Origin: Glycocaulis abyssi
GTDB taxonomy: Bacteria > Pseudomonadota > Alphaproteobacteria > Caulobacterales > Maricaulaceae
Length of the DNA stretch: 64,000 bases
NCBI RefSeq assembly: GCF_041429775.1
Contig: NZ_CP163421.1
Span: 310,001 to 374,000, forward strand
Direction of reading: 5' to 3'
The position numbers and the translations under genes were made by a program. The notes under the pieces are model-generated. The model had not been told where the DNA came from. It searched no databases and saw only the letters and a program-made list of their open reading frames with translations. How positions within the stretch are numbered: the stretch's first letter is position 1; every line of letters begins with the position of its first letter. Below are positions 47,904-55,925 of the stretch, one piece after another.

Positions 47904-48018
47904 GTCAGGAGAGTTTGCCATGGCGGGCTGAAAACCAGCGCGCCACCTTATTGATCAGGGGGATGGGGGCGGCTATAGCTGCGTCTCAAATCGCCCGAAT
48001 GAAGAGCAGGAGAGGCCG

Positions 48019-48897
48019 ATGGCTGGCGGCGCTGTCAAACATGACTACCACCTCGTTGATCCGAGCCCATGGCCGTTCGTCGGCTCTGTGGCCGCGTTCA
48101 TCCTGGCTATTGGCCTTGTGATCTTCATGGCCGGGCTTTCCACCAATGAGGAAAGCTGGGCCTACTTCCTGCTGCGCGAAGGCTCCCCCTGGGTGCTCGT
48201 GCTGGGCGGCCTGGGCATCATCTACACGATGATCGGCTGGTGGGGCGACGTCATCAAGGAATCGATGCGCGGCGACCATACGCCTGTTGTCGATCTTGGC
48301 CTGCGCTACGGCATGATCCTGTTCATCGTCTCCGAGGTGATGTTCTTTGCCGGCTGGTTCTGGATGTTCTTCGAGGCCGCCATCTTCCACGATGTGCGCG
48401 CGGGCGCGAGCTGGGACGGCACGCCAATCGGGGTGGACTATGCGGGCTGGGAAAGCTGGCCGCCGCCGGGCGTTGAGACGTTCGACCCCTTCCACCTGCC
48501 GTTGATCAACACCCTGATCCTGCTGCTGTCGGGCACCACGGTGACCTGGGCGCACCACGCCCTGCAGCACGGCGACCGCAATGGCGCCAAGTGGGGTCTG
48601 GTGTGCACGGTGGCGCTGGGTGCGCTGTTCACGGTCGTTCAGGCTTATGAGTACACCCACGCCTATTTCGACTTTGGCGGCAATCTCTATGGCGCCACCT
48701 TCTTCATGGCGACCGGCTTCCACGGTGCGCACGTCATCATCGGGACAATCTTCCTGGCGGTGTGCCTGCTCAGACTGCTGGCCGGACACTTCACACCACA
48801 GAAGCATTTCGGCCTCGAGGCGGCTGCCTGGTACTGGCACTTCGTCGACGTGGTCTGGCTGTTCCTGTTCGCCTTCGTCTACGTGATCTTCCAGTAG
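48019..48897 (+). CDS. coxC: cytochrome c oxidase subunit III
   Basis: 292 aa, seven TM helices. YHLVDPSPWPFVGSVAAFIL, EVMFFAGWFWMFFEAAIFHD and ATGFHGAHVIIGTIFLAVCL are standard Cox3 blocks; the chain ends WYWHFVDVVWLFLFAFVYV. The gap from ctaG is 115 nt with AGGAG just before the ATG. Confidence 0.96.
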   Translation: MAGGAVKHDYHLVDPSPWPFVGSVAAFILAIGLVIFMAGLSTNEESWAYFLLREGSPWVLVLGGLGIIYTMIGWWGDVIKESMRGDHTPVVDLGLRYGMILFIVSEVMFFAGWFWMFFEAAIFHDVRAGASWDGTPIGVDYAGWESWPPPGVETFDPFHLPLINTLILLLSGTTVTWAHHALQHGDRNGAKWGLVCTVALGALFTVVQAYEYTHAYFDFGGNLYGATFFMATGFHGAHVIIGTIFLAVCLLRLLAGHFTPQKHFGLEAAAWYWHFVDVVWLFLFAFVYVIFQ

Positions 48898-48904
48898 ACG
48901 CGTT

Positions 48905-49273
48905 ATGAACACTCCCCACCCCGTCATCGCAGGGATCAGCGGCCGCTGCCCACGATGCGGGGAGGGGAGACTGTTTTCCGGCTTCCTGAAATTCGCTGAT
49001 ACGTGCGAATCCTGCGGGCTGGACATATCGGCCGAAGATGCCGGTGACGGCCCTGCCGTTTTCATCATCCTGATCGTCGGCTTTATCGTGGTGCCTCTGG
49101 CGCTGGCGCTGGAGCTGAGCATGGAGCCGCCGCTCTGGCTGCATGTGGTGCTCTGGCTACCGCTAGCGCTGGGGCTTTGTGTCGCCTTGCTGCGCCCGTT
49201 CCGGGGCGTCATGTTCACGCTGCAATGGCATCATTCAGCGCGCGAGGCGCGTCTGGACGAGGACGCCAGCTAG
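48905..49273 (+). CDS. DUF983 zinc-ribbon membrane protein
   Basis: 122 aa. An N-terminal four-Cys ribbon (RCPRCGEGRLF and CESCGLD) is followed by two TM helices (about 48-68 and 75-95) and a basic tail with MFTLQWHH. DUF983 genes sit between coxC and SURF1 in many alphaproteobacteria. Function unknown, presumably linked to oxidase biogenesis. It starts 7 nt after coxC. Confidence 0.85.
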   Translation: MNTPHPVIAGISGRCPRCGEGRLFSGFLKFADTCESCGLDISAEDAGDGPAVFIILIVGFIVVPLALALELSMEPPLWLHVVLWLPLALGLCVALLRPFRGVMFTLQWHHSAREARLDEDAS

Positions 49274-49305
49274 CCCTGAAACGTGTCGGGAAGGACGCAA
49301 GGATC

Positions 49306-50004
49306 ATGCACTTCCGCCCCATGCCGCTCCTCACCGTGCTGACATTGGCGGCGCTCGCCTTCCTGCTGACGCTGGGCGTGTGGCAGAGCCAGCGCATGGC
49401 ATGGAAGCAAGGCGAGCTGGAGCGCTGGCAGGAAGCCAGTGCCAATCCGGCCCGTGATCTCGACGAAGCCCTGTGCGTGGATGAGCCGTTTGAGGGGCGC
49501 AGTATTGGCTTCCTGCCAGAGGAACGCGCCGGCAATGTGCGCGTCTATGGCCGTTCGCTGGACGATAACCGGCCGGGCTGGCGCATCTTTGTGCCGGTCG
49601 ACGCCCCGGCCTGCCTCGATGCCCCGTTAGTGCTGGCCGAAGCGGCGTTCCAGCCTCTGGTGGAAAACTCCGCGCCCATAAGGATGATATCGCGCTGGCG
49701 GATTGAAGCGCCACCGGCTCCCGGCGCGTTCACACCCGATTCCGATCCGGCAGAGCGGACCTTCTACGCTTTTGACGGGCCGGGCATGGCCGGGGCGCTG
49801 AGCCTGCAGGAGGGCGCGATATCGCCCCTGTGGTGGCTGGCAGAGGATACCGGTGAGCCGCCCGCCTTCCTCACCTCCACCCCGCCGGAGCGCCATTTTG
49901 CCTATGCGGTGACGTGGTTTGGCATGGCGATAGCGCTGCTGGTGGTTTATCTGGTGTTTCACGCTGCCAGAGGACGGCTGTCATTCACCGGGCGGAAAGA
50001 GTGA
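49306..50004 (+). CDS. SURF1-family oxidase assembly protein
   Basis: 232 aa from ATG 49306 (AAGGA upstream). Two TM helices bracket a periplasmic domain: LTVLTLAALAFLLTLGVWQS at the start and FAYAVTWFGMAIALLVVYLV at the end, with RHFAYAVTWF the family signature. RPGWRIFVPVDAP is the central conserved part. It aids heme A insertion into subunit I. Last gene of the cox operon. Confidence 0.88.
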   Translation: MHFRPMPLLTVLTLAALAFLLTLGVWQSQRMAWKQGELERWQEASANPARDLDEALCVDEPFEGRSIGFLPEERAGNVRVYGRSLDDNRPGWRIFVPVDAPACLDAPLVLAEAAFQPLVENSAPIRMISRWRIEAPPAPGAFTPDSDPAERTFYAFDGPGMAGALSLQEGAISPLWWLAEDTGEPPAFLTSTPPERHFAYAVTWFGMAIALLVVYLVFHAARGRLSFTGRKE

Positions 50005-50045
50005 GTGTGCCAGTCTGGCCGGCCCTTTGATCTGGAGGCTCCCCC

Positions 50046-50624
50046 TTGGCGCTGTGGCGTGACGAAATCCCTGAGACAACGCTGGCGGGTGAGGGCATCC
50101 GCCTGCGCCATCCCGGTCCTGATGACTATGAGGCGTGGGCGAAGCTGAGAAGTGCCAGCCGCGCCCTTACCGAGCCGTGGGAACCAGCCTGGAGCGAGGA
50201 TGAGCTGACGCGCACCGCCTACAAGCGCCGCCTGCGCCGCTATCAGCAGGATGTCGAGGCGGGGCAGGGCTATCCCTTCTTCATTTTCCGCGCCTCTGAC
50301 GGTGTTCTTGTCGGTGCGTGCAATCTCAACAATGTGCGCCGGGGTGTCCTGCAGGCAGCCGATATCGGCTACTGGGTGGGCTCGCCCTATGTGCGCCGGG
50401 GCCATGCCCGCGCAGCGGTGCGCCGTGTGGTGACATTCGCCTTTGCCCAGCTCAACCTGAACCGGATCGAGGCGGCAACACGCCCCGAGAACGAAGCATC
50501 GCGCTCACTCTTGATGAGCGTAGGCTTCAGCCCGGAGGGCTATGCCCGCAAATATCTCAAGATCAATGGCGAATGGCGCGACCATCTCAAATTCGCCATT
50601 GTGCGCGGGGATTTGCTGCGGTGA
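50046..50624 (+). CDS. GNAT acetyltransferase, RimJ-like
   Basis: 192 aa. The TTG start is supported by GGAGG exactly 7 nt upstream. GIRLRHPGPDDYEAWAKLR, NVRRGVLQAADIGYWVGSPY and LNLNRIEAATRPENEASRSL then LMSVGFSPEGYARKYLKING are the RimJ/RimL pattern for N-terminal acetylation, possibly of ribosomal protein S5. Its stop overlaps the EAL gene start (GTGA). Confidence 0.85.
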   Translation: MALWRDEIPETTLAGEGIRLRHPGPDDYEAWAKLRSASRALTEPWEPAWSEDELTRTAYKRRLRRYQQDVEAGQGYPFFIFRASDGVLVGACNLNNVRRGVLQAADIGYWVGSPYVRRGHARAAVRRVVTFAFAQLNLNRIEAATRPENEASRSLLMSVGFSPEGYARKYLKINGEWRDHLKFAIVRGDLLR

Positions 50625-51778
50625 GTGCGGGCGGCGAGGGCATGCTGTCCAAGGCCGCCGAGGCAGCCGGTGCGCTCGCGATCCAGCTTGATCTTGCGTC
50701 CGGCAAGGCCAGTATTTCGGGTGCCGCCGAGGCTTTTGGCCTGACGTGCGACGGTGTTGGCGATTTTCTGGACTGTGTGGCCCCGTCGGACCGCAAAACT
50801 CTGGCCGGTCAGGCGGAGGGGCAGGTCGATCTGCGTCTGCGTCTGGCTCCGCCGGGCGAGGCGGTGCGCTATGTCCGCCTGCTGGGCGTGCGGCAGGGCG
50901 ATGGCGTGACGGCGCTTCTCCTGCCCGCAGGCACCGGCCCCGGCACCACGCTGTCCACGCTTGATGCCGAAGCGGCACTCACCGCAGGGCTGGAGAGCAA
51001 GGAGATCATCGCCCATTTCCAGCCGATCATCGCTCTGGATGGCGAGTATCTGGCCGGGTTCGAGGCGCTGGCCCGCTGGCACCGGCCGGGGCTGGGCGTG
51101 ATGGGGCCTGATGATTTTCTCTTCCTGGCCGACCGGCTGGGCCTGATGGGGCAGGTGGGCGATCAGGTGCGTGGCAGCGCGGCGGACAATCTGGCGCGCT
51201 GGTTTGCTGATGCGCAGGCTGCGCCGGATATTTACGTGTCGGCCAATGCCAGCGTTGGCGAGCTGCTCTCGGACGGGTTTGTAGACACGCTCACGGGCGC
51301 GCTGGAACAGGCAAAAGTGCCGCGCGGGCGCTACCGGCTGGAGATCACCGAGACCGAGATCATGCGCGATCCTGACCAAGCCGCAGAGATTCTCCATGCG
51401 GTAAAGGCGTCGGGCGTGAAGCTGGTGCTGGATGATTTTGGCACCGGGTATTCCTCGCTCTCCCGGCTCGACCGGTTCCCCTTCGATGTCATCAAGATCG
51501 ACCAGTATTTCGTGCGCTCCATGATTGCGGACGCCTCGGCGCGCGCGATTACCGCATCGGTGGTGAAGCTGGCGCGCAATCTGGGCATGACGATCATCGC
51601 CGAGGGCGTGGAAACAGCGGAAATGGCCGATCTGGTCGCCGAGATGGGCTGTGATTTCGCCCAAGGTTTTCACTATGCCGGCGCGCTGGACCCGCAGGCG
51701 GCAGCGCTGGCGGTCAGTCAGGGCGTGGCCGGCAGGTTTGCCGCTCCGCGTCCTATCAGGCGGTCAGGCGTGGCCTGA
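50621..51778 (+). CDS. EAL-domain c-di-GMP phosphodiesterase
   Basis: 385 aa from GTG 50621, which overlaps the GNAT stop; an ATG at 50642 is possible. An N-terminal domain of about 115 residues without recognised family is followed by an EAL domain (about 120-370). Catalytic motifs are intact: GFEALARW, YVSANAS, LEITETEIM, LDDFGTGYSS, VIKIDQ, IIAEGVE and QGFHY. It should hydrolyse c-di-GMP. No GGDEF domain and no TM helix. Confidence 0.9.
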   Translation: MSAGGEGMLSKAAEAAGALAIQLDLASGKASISGAAEAFGLTCDGVGDFLDCVAPSDRKTLAGQAEGQVDLRLRLAPPGEAVRYVRLLGVRQGDGVTALLLPAGTGPGTTLSTLDAEAALTAGLESKEIIAHFQPIIALDGEYLAGFEALARWHRPGLGVMGPDDFLFLADRLGLMGQVGDQVRGSAADNLARWFADAQAAPDIYVSANASVGELLSDGFVDTLTGALEQAKVPRGRYRLEITETEIMRDPDQAAEILHAVKASGVKLVLDDFGTGYSSLSRLDRFPFDVIKIDQYFVRSMIADASARAITASVVKLARNLGMTIIAEGVETAEMADLVAEMGCDFAQGFHYAGALDPQAAALAVSQGVAGRFAAPRPIRRSGVA

Positions 51779-52345
51779 CGCCCCGGTGAGATGCTCCGGG
51801 TTCACACCCATCTTGCGCAGCGCCATGGCCCATTTTTCCTCGTGGCTGTCGCCAAATACCAGATCCTCATCGGCTTCGGCGACCAGCCAGGCATTGGCGG
51901 AAATCTCGTCTTCCAGCTGCCCGGCTTCCCAGCCCGCATAGCCCAGCGCCAGCGTGGAGCGGCGTGGCGGCGAGGGTGACGCCATGGCTTCCAGCACGTC
52001 ATTGGTGGCTGTCAGGGCCAGGCCGTCGCTGATTTTCAGCGTGGCGGGTTCATGCTCGAAATCATCGGAATGCAGCACGAAGCCGCGATCACGGTCCACC
52101 GGCCCGCCATCGAGCACGGCCCGGTCTGCAACCTCTATCTCGCTCTTGACGCCCAGCTGCTCGAACAGGGTGGGCAGGCGCAGGCGCATCGGCTTGTTGA
52201 CGATGATGCCCATGGCATGATCGTCCCCATGGGCGCACATGAACACGACCGAGCGGTCAAAGCGCGGATCACCGATCAGCGGGCTGGCGATCAGGATCTT
52301 GCCCTTCAGATAGGGGCCATCAAAGAGGGGGCGATGGGATGCCAT
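51764..52345 (-). CDS. YqgE/AlgH family protein (UPF0301)
   Basis: 193 aa from ATG 52345; a longer frame to 52435 lacks support. YLKGKILIASPLIGDPRFDR, GIIVNKPMRL and LDGGPVDRDRGFVLHSDDFE match the family, and LALGYAGWEAGQLEDEI the C-terminal half. Function is not established. Its end overlaps the convergent EAL gene by 15 nt. Confidence 0.88.
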   Translation of the reverse strand: MASHRPLFDGPYLKGKILIASPLIGDPRFDRSVVFMCAHGDDHAMGIIVNKPMRLRLPTLFEQLGVKSEIEVADRAVLDGGPVDRDRGFVLHSDDFEHEPATLKISDGLALTATNDVLEAMASPSPPRRSTLALGYAGWEAGQLEDEISANAWLVAEADEDLVFGDSHEEKWAMALRKMGVNPEHLTGASGHA

Positions 52346-52488
52346 GAACAAAGCATCAGGCCAAAACGGGGGTCTTGTCCAGACAATCCGGCCATCAGCC
52401 CGGTTCGCGGCCTTGCAGCAGGCGGCGCAGCGCACTAGCTAGCGCACAAGACATATTGCCCTCAATCAACCCTGCAGGAGCGCATCCA

Positions 52489-52971
52489 ATGACCATCAAG
52501 CCCGGTGACCGCCTTCCCGACGCGACTTTCATGACCATGGGCGCTGAAGGCCCCGCTCCTGTGACCACACAGGATCTCTGCCAGGGCAAGACGGTGGCCC
52601 TGTTTGCCGTGCCCGGCGCCTACACCCCCACCTGTTCGGCCAAGCACCTGCCCGGCTTTGTCGAAAAGGCCAGCCAGCTCAAGGCCAAGGGCGTTGATAC
52701 GATCGCCTGCACCTCGGTCAACGATGTGTTCGTGATGAGCGCCTGGGGCAAGGACCAGAATGCCGGTGAAGGCGTTCTGATGCTGGCGGACGGCAATGGC
52801 GACTTTGCCAAGGCCGTCGGCCTGACCATGGACGGCTCCAAATTCGGCATGGGTACGCGTTCGCAGCGCTACGCCATGATTATCAAGGATGGTGTGGTGT
52901 TAGACCTGTTCGTGGAAGAGCCGGGCGACTTCAAGGTCTCCAGCGCGGATTACCTGCTCGAGAAGCTCTGA
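52489..52971 (+). CDS. peroxiredoxin (Prx5/redoxin type)
   Basis: 160 aa with AGGAG upstream. The peroxidatic Cys lies in FAVPGAYTPTCSAKHLPGF. VNDVFVMSAWGKDQ and RSQRYAMIIKDGVV are typical of the PMP20/Prx5 branch. It reduces hydrogen and alkyl peroxides using glutathione/glutaredoxin or thioredoxin. Monocistronic; a palindromic repeat element follows. Confidence 0.9.
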   Translation: MTIKPGDRLPDATFMTMGAEGPAPVTTQDLCQGKTVALFAVPGAYTPTCSAKHLPGFVEKASQLKAKGVDTIACTSVNDVFVMSAWGKDQNAGEGVLMLADGNGDFAKAVGLTMDGSKFGMGTRSQRYAMIIKDGVVLDLFVEEPGDFKVSSADYLLEKL

Positions 52972-52999
52972 TTATCCAACGGCCGTTGTGAGATGTGCG

Positions 53000-53119
53000 G
53001 TGTCTCCCCCCGTTTACGGGGGGAGTGCCCCTGAAAGGGGCGAGGGGGGGAATGTTCAAAAAAAAAGCTCCCCCCTCCGGTCCTTCGGACCACCTCCCCC
53101 GTGAACGGGGGAGGACATC
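53000..53119. repeat. long-inverted-repeat (BIME/REP-like) element, copy 2
   Basis: About 120 bp between the peroxiredoxin gene and radC. It has the same skeleton as 2610-2726: outer arms TGTCTCCCCCCGTTTACGG and CCGTGAACGGGGGAGGACA, inner small hairpins GCCCCT-GAA-AGGGGC and GGTCC-TTC-GGACC, and a central A-run. The small hairpins differ from copy 1 but keep pairing. Confidence 0.8.
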
Positions 53120-53148
53120 GGGCCGTCTCGAAGGACGAGGGCTTCCGC

Positions 53149-53832
53149 CTACATCAGCCCCAGCTGCTTGAAGCTCGCCACTTTCTCCCGCCCGACCACC
53201 AGATGGTCATGCACCACGATGGATAGCGGCTTGCCGATCTCGATCACCTGCCGGGTCATCTCGATATCGGCGTGAGAGGGCGTCGGATCACCGCTGGGGT
53301 GGTTGTGCACAAGGATGAGCGCGCTGGCATCAAGGGCTATCGCCCGCTTGATGATCTCGCGCGGATAGACCGGCGCATGGTCCACCGTGCCGCGCGCCTG
53401 AAACTCGTCGGCCAGCAGACGGTTTTTCTTGTCGAGGAACAGCACCCGGAACTCTTCGGTAGAGGCGTTCTGCAGGGCGGTGCGGACATAATCGAGCAGG
53501 GCAGACCACGAGGAAATCACGGCCCGGCCCGTCACCTGCTCGCGCGCAATGCGTGTCGCGACTTCCTGAAACAGGTTCAGCTCCAGCGCGACCTTTTCAG
53601 AGACCCCCTTGATCTCGGTCAGCTGGTCAGGGCGGGCCGCGCATACCCGCCCGATATCGCCAAACCGGGCGAGCAGGTCTTTGGCCAGCGGTTTGACATC
53701 GCGCTGCGGAATGGCCCGGAACAGGACAAGCTCAAGGATTTCATAGTCCGCCAGCCCCCTGCCGCCCGTTTCAGCGAAGCGTGCGCGCAGGCGGTCGCGA
53801 TGACCGTGATAATGGGGCTTGCCGGCCTCCAT
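53149..53832 (-). CDS. radC: RadC-family JAB domain protein
   Basis: 227 aa. An N-terminal helix-hairpin-helix region (LLARFGDIGRVCAARPDQLT, EIKGVSEKVALEL) precedes a JAMM domain with ALILVHNHPSGDPTPSHAD. Despite the name, involvement in DNA repair is doubtful. It begins 6 nt after the map gene and is probably co-transcribed with it. Confidence 0.9.
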   Translation of the reverse strand: MEAGKPHYHGHRDRLRARFAETGGRGLADYEILELVLFRAIPQRDVKPLAKDLLARFGDIGRVCAARPDQLTEIKGVSEKVALELNLFQEVATRIAREQVTGRAVISSWSALLDYVRTALQNASTEEFRVLFLDKKNRLLADEFQARGTVDHAPVYPREIIKRAIALDASALILVHNHPSGDPTPSHADIEMTRQVIEIGKPLSIVVHDHLVVGREKVASFKQLGLM

Positions 53833-53838
53833 CAGGGC

Positions 53839-54663
53839 CTATTTCCACGGCGGGCAGTGATAGCCGGCAGGCGAGCTTGTGAATATCTCCACGCCATCTG
53901 CCGTCACGCCCACCGAGTGCTCGAACTGGGCGGACAGGGATTTGTCGCGGGTCACGGCGGTCCAGCCATCGGCGAGGATTTTCACGTGCGGTTTGCCATC
54001 ATTGAGCATTGGCTCGATGGTGAAGATCATGCCGGGCTTGAGAACCTCGCCCGTACCCCGGTCGCCGAAATGCAGCACGTTGGGCGCATCGTGGAAGAGC
54101 TGGCCGATACCGTGTCCGCAAAAATCGCGCACCACGCTGCAGCGCTGGGTCTCGGCATATTCCTGGATGGCCGCGCCGATATCGCCAAACGTATTGCCGG
54201 GTTTCACCTCGGCAATGCCGCGCATCAGCGCTTCATAGGTCACCTCGATCAGGCGCTCTGCCTTGCGGCGCACCTCGCCCACGGTGAACATGCGGCTGGT
54301 ATCGCCATGCCAGCCATCGACTATGCAGGTCACGTCGATATTGAGGATATCACCGTCCTTGAGCGGTTTGTCATTGGGAATGCCGTGGCAGACCACATGG
54401 TTGAGCGAGGTGCACGAGGACTTTGAATAGCCCTTGTAGAACAGGGTGGCCGGCACCGCGCCATTGGCAATGAAATTGCGCCGCACGATGTCATCGATCG
54501 CTTGCGTGGTCACGCCGGGTTTCACGAAGTCGACCAGCAGGTCGAGCGTTGCCGCCGCCAGCTGGCCAGCCTTCCGCATGCCCGCGAACGCTTCGGGGCC
54601 GTGCTGGCGGATATGTCCGTCGCGGATCAGTTCCACATCGTCAATCATGTCTGTTTCAGTCAC
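53839..54663 (-). CDS. map: type I methionine aminopeptidase
   Basis: 274 aa if it starts at GTG 54663, which has GGGAAG upstream; ATG 54696 gives 285 aa and ATG 54648 a shorter form. Metal ligands are all seen: ILNIDVTCIVDGWHGDTSR (two Asp), CGHGIGQLFHDAP (His), TIEPML (Glu) and SAQFEHSVGVT (Glu). It removes initiator Met from nascent proteins. Confidence 0.92.
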   Translation of the reverse strand: MTETDMIDDVELIRDGHIRQHGPEAFAGMRKAGQLAAATLDLLVDFVKPGVTTQAIDDIVRRNFIANGAVPATLFYKGYSKSSCTSLNHVVCHGIPNDKPLKDGDILNIDVTCIVDGWHGDTSRMFTVGEVRRKAERLIEVTYEALMRGIAEVKPGNTFGDIGAAIQEYAETQRCSVVRDFCGHGIGQLFHDAPNVLHFGDRGTGEVLKPGMIFTIEPMLNDGKPHVKILADGWTAVTRDKSLSAQFEHSVGVTADGVEIFTSSPAGYHCPPWK

Positions 54664-54702
54664 GTACACTTCCCGATTGTCTGTCCAACCCTCCATATAG
54701 CG

Positions 54703-54734
54703 CCGCCCGGAGCGTTAGGAAACGCTCCGGGCGG
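54703..54734 (-). terminator. perfect 14-bp hairpin between the PPC-repeat gene and map
   Basis: CCGCCCGGAGCGTT, loop AGGA, AACGCTCCGGGCGG. It lies just downstream of the minus-strand gene ending at 54761. On that strand it is not followed by a real T-run, so it may be a weak terminator or an mRNA 3'-end stabiliser. Confidence 0.5.
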
Positions 54735-54760
54735 TAATAGTCAGGCAATGGCTCTGCTGG

Positions 54761-55741
54761 CTACTCGGTATAGAGCTCGGAGATGTGGAGCACGGCATCG
54801 CGCAGGGATGTGCTGGCCCAGGTCCCGACCCAGATATCGTACTGGCCCGACTGCGGGCGGTCCCAGCGGATGGACGGATTAGTGCCCTGCCCGCTGTCAT
54901 CATCGCAATACCACCTGCCATCGGGCGCGTTGATGACCAGCGTGGTGTCCGAGCTGGACGCCACTGAAATGATGAGCGGCAGCGAGCCCGGTGTGAAATT
55001 CAGGCGGACATCGGGGGCGTCGGCGATATGGCCGGAGCAACGATTGTCCCTGCGGGCGTCGCCAGACCCTGTATCACTGATCGTGTCGCGCACTCGGTTC
55101 GGTCCGCCCGACTGCAGATCGACAGTATAGGGGTCGGGTACGAAGCCGCCGCGCAGGTTCACCGTTTCGTAGCTTGGATTGAGGCGCCAGTCCGGTCCGG
55201 ACGCGCTGCTGCCGCCACCGCTGCCATAGCCGACCGAGCTGGCGGTCACACTGCCGAGCTCGGAGATAAACAGCCGGGCATCGGCCAGCGAGGCGCTGCC
55301 GAACGTGCCAACCCAGATGTCATAGCGCCCGCTGGACGGGTTGTTGAACTGGATGAGCGGGTTCAGGCCGTTGCCGCTATCGTCGTCGCAATACCAGCTG
55401 CCGTCCGGTCCGTTGATGACGAGGGTCGTATCAGAGCCGGAAGCTGCGCCGATGCGCAGGGGAAGCGCGCCGCTGCCAGAGCTGAACTGCAGGGAGAAAT
55501 CTGGCGCATCGGCGATATAACCACGGCAACGCCGGTCCCTGTCGGCATTGCCTGAGCCGGTGTCATTCAGAGTGTTGGCGCGGACAGGTCCGCCCGATTG
55601 CAGGTCGACCGTGTAGGGGTCCGGCATGAACCCGGCCCGTAGCGATGTATCGCCATAGCTTGGTGACAGTGTGAAGTCCTGTGCGGCGGCCATGCTGGTG
55701 GCAAGGCCGAGCGAAATGGCGGCGGCGAAGGCGTATTTCAT
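54761..55741 (-). CDS. secreted protein with two tandem PPC-like beta-sandwich repeats
   Basis: 326 aa. The signal peptide MKYAFAAAISLGLATSMAAA then QDF fixes the start at 55741. Two homologous repeats of about 140 residues (about 23-165 and 183-323) each hold PDPYTVDLQSGGP, a C-x-G/H-xIADAP disulfide partner, SDTTLVIN.PDG.WYCDDDS and SG.YDIWVGT. They resemble prokaryotic pre-peptidase C-terminal domains with no attached protease. The Asp-rich CDDDSG loop could bind calcium. Role unknown. Confidence 0.7.
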   Translation of the reverse strand: MKYAFAAAISLGLATSMAAAQDFTLSPSYGDTSLRAGFMPDPYTVDLQSGGPVRANTLNDTGSGNADRDRRCRGYIADAPDFSLQFSSGSGALPLRIGAASGSDTTLVINGPDGSWYCDDDSGNGLNPLIQFNNPSSGRYDIWVGTFGSASLADARLFISELGSVTASSVGYGSGGGSSASGPDWRLNPSYETVNLRGGFVPDPYTVDLQSGGPNRVRDTISDTGSGDARRDNRCSGHIADAPDVRLNFTPGSLPLIISVASSSDTTLVINAPDGRWYCDDDSGQGTNPSIRWDRPQSGQYDIWVGTWASTSLRDAVLHISELYTE

Positions 55742-55857
55742 ATCCCAGTCTCCTGACTTGCTTTTGTCAGGTCCCGCCCGATCAATCCCAGCGCGCCTGA
55801 CCCCCAAAGGCTTCTGATAAGACTTCAGCGAGTCTGCACGCAGGATGAACACGGCTC

Positions 55858-55898
55858 AATAAAAACCGGCCCTCTGATCCGAAATTCAGAGGGCCGGA
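55858..55898 (-). terminator. intrinsic terminator after the M28 peptidase gene
   Basis: On the minus strand, CCGGCCCTCTGA, loop ATTTCGGA, TCAGAGGGCCGG, then TTTTTATTG. The T-run is on the minus-strand side, matching the gene that ends at 55926. Confidence 0.88.
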
Positions 55899-55925
55899 TA
55901 GAGTAATTGCTGCTATATCAATATG

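Noticed and set aside
50318-50620. Upstream extension of the EAL protein
   Set aside because: This frame overlaps the well-supported GNAT gene; the GTG at 50621 with a GTGA overlap is a better start.
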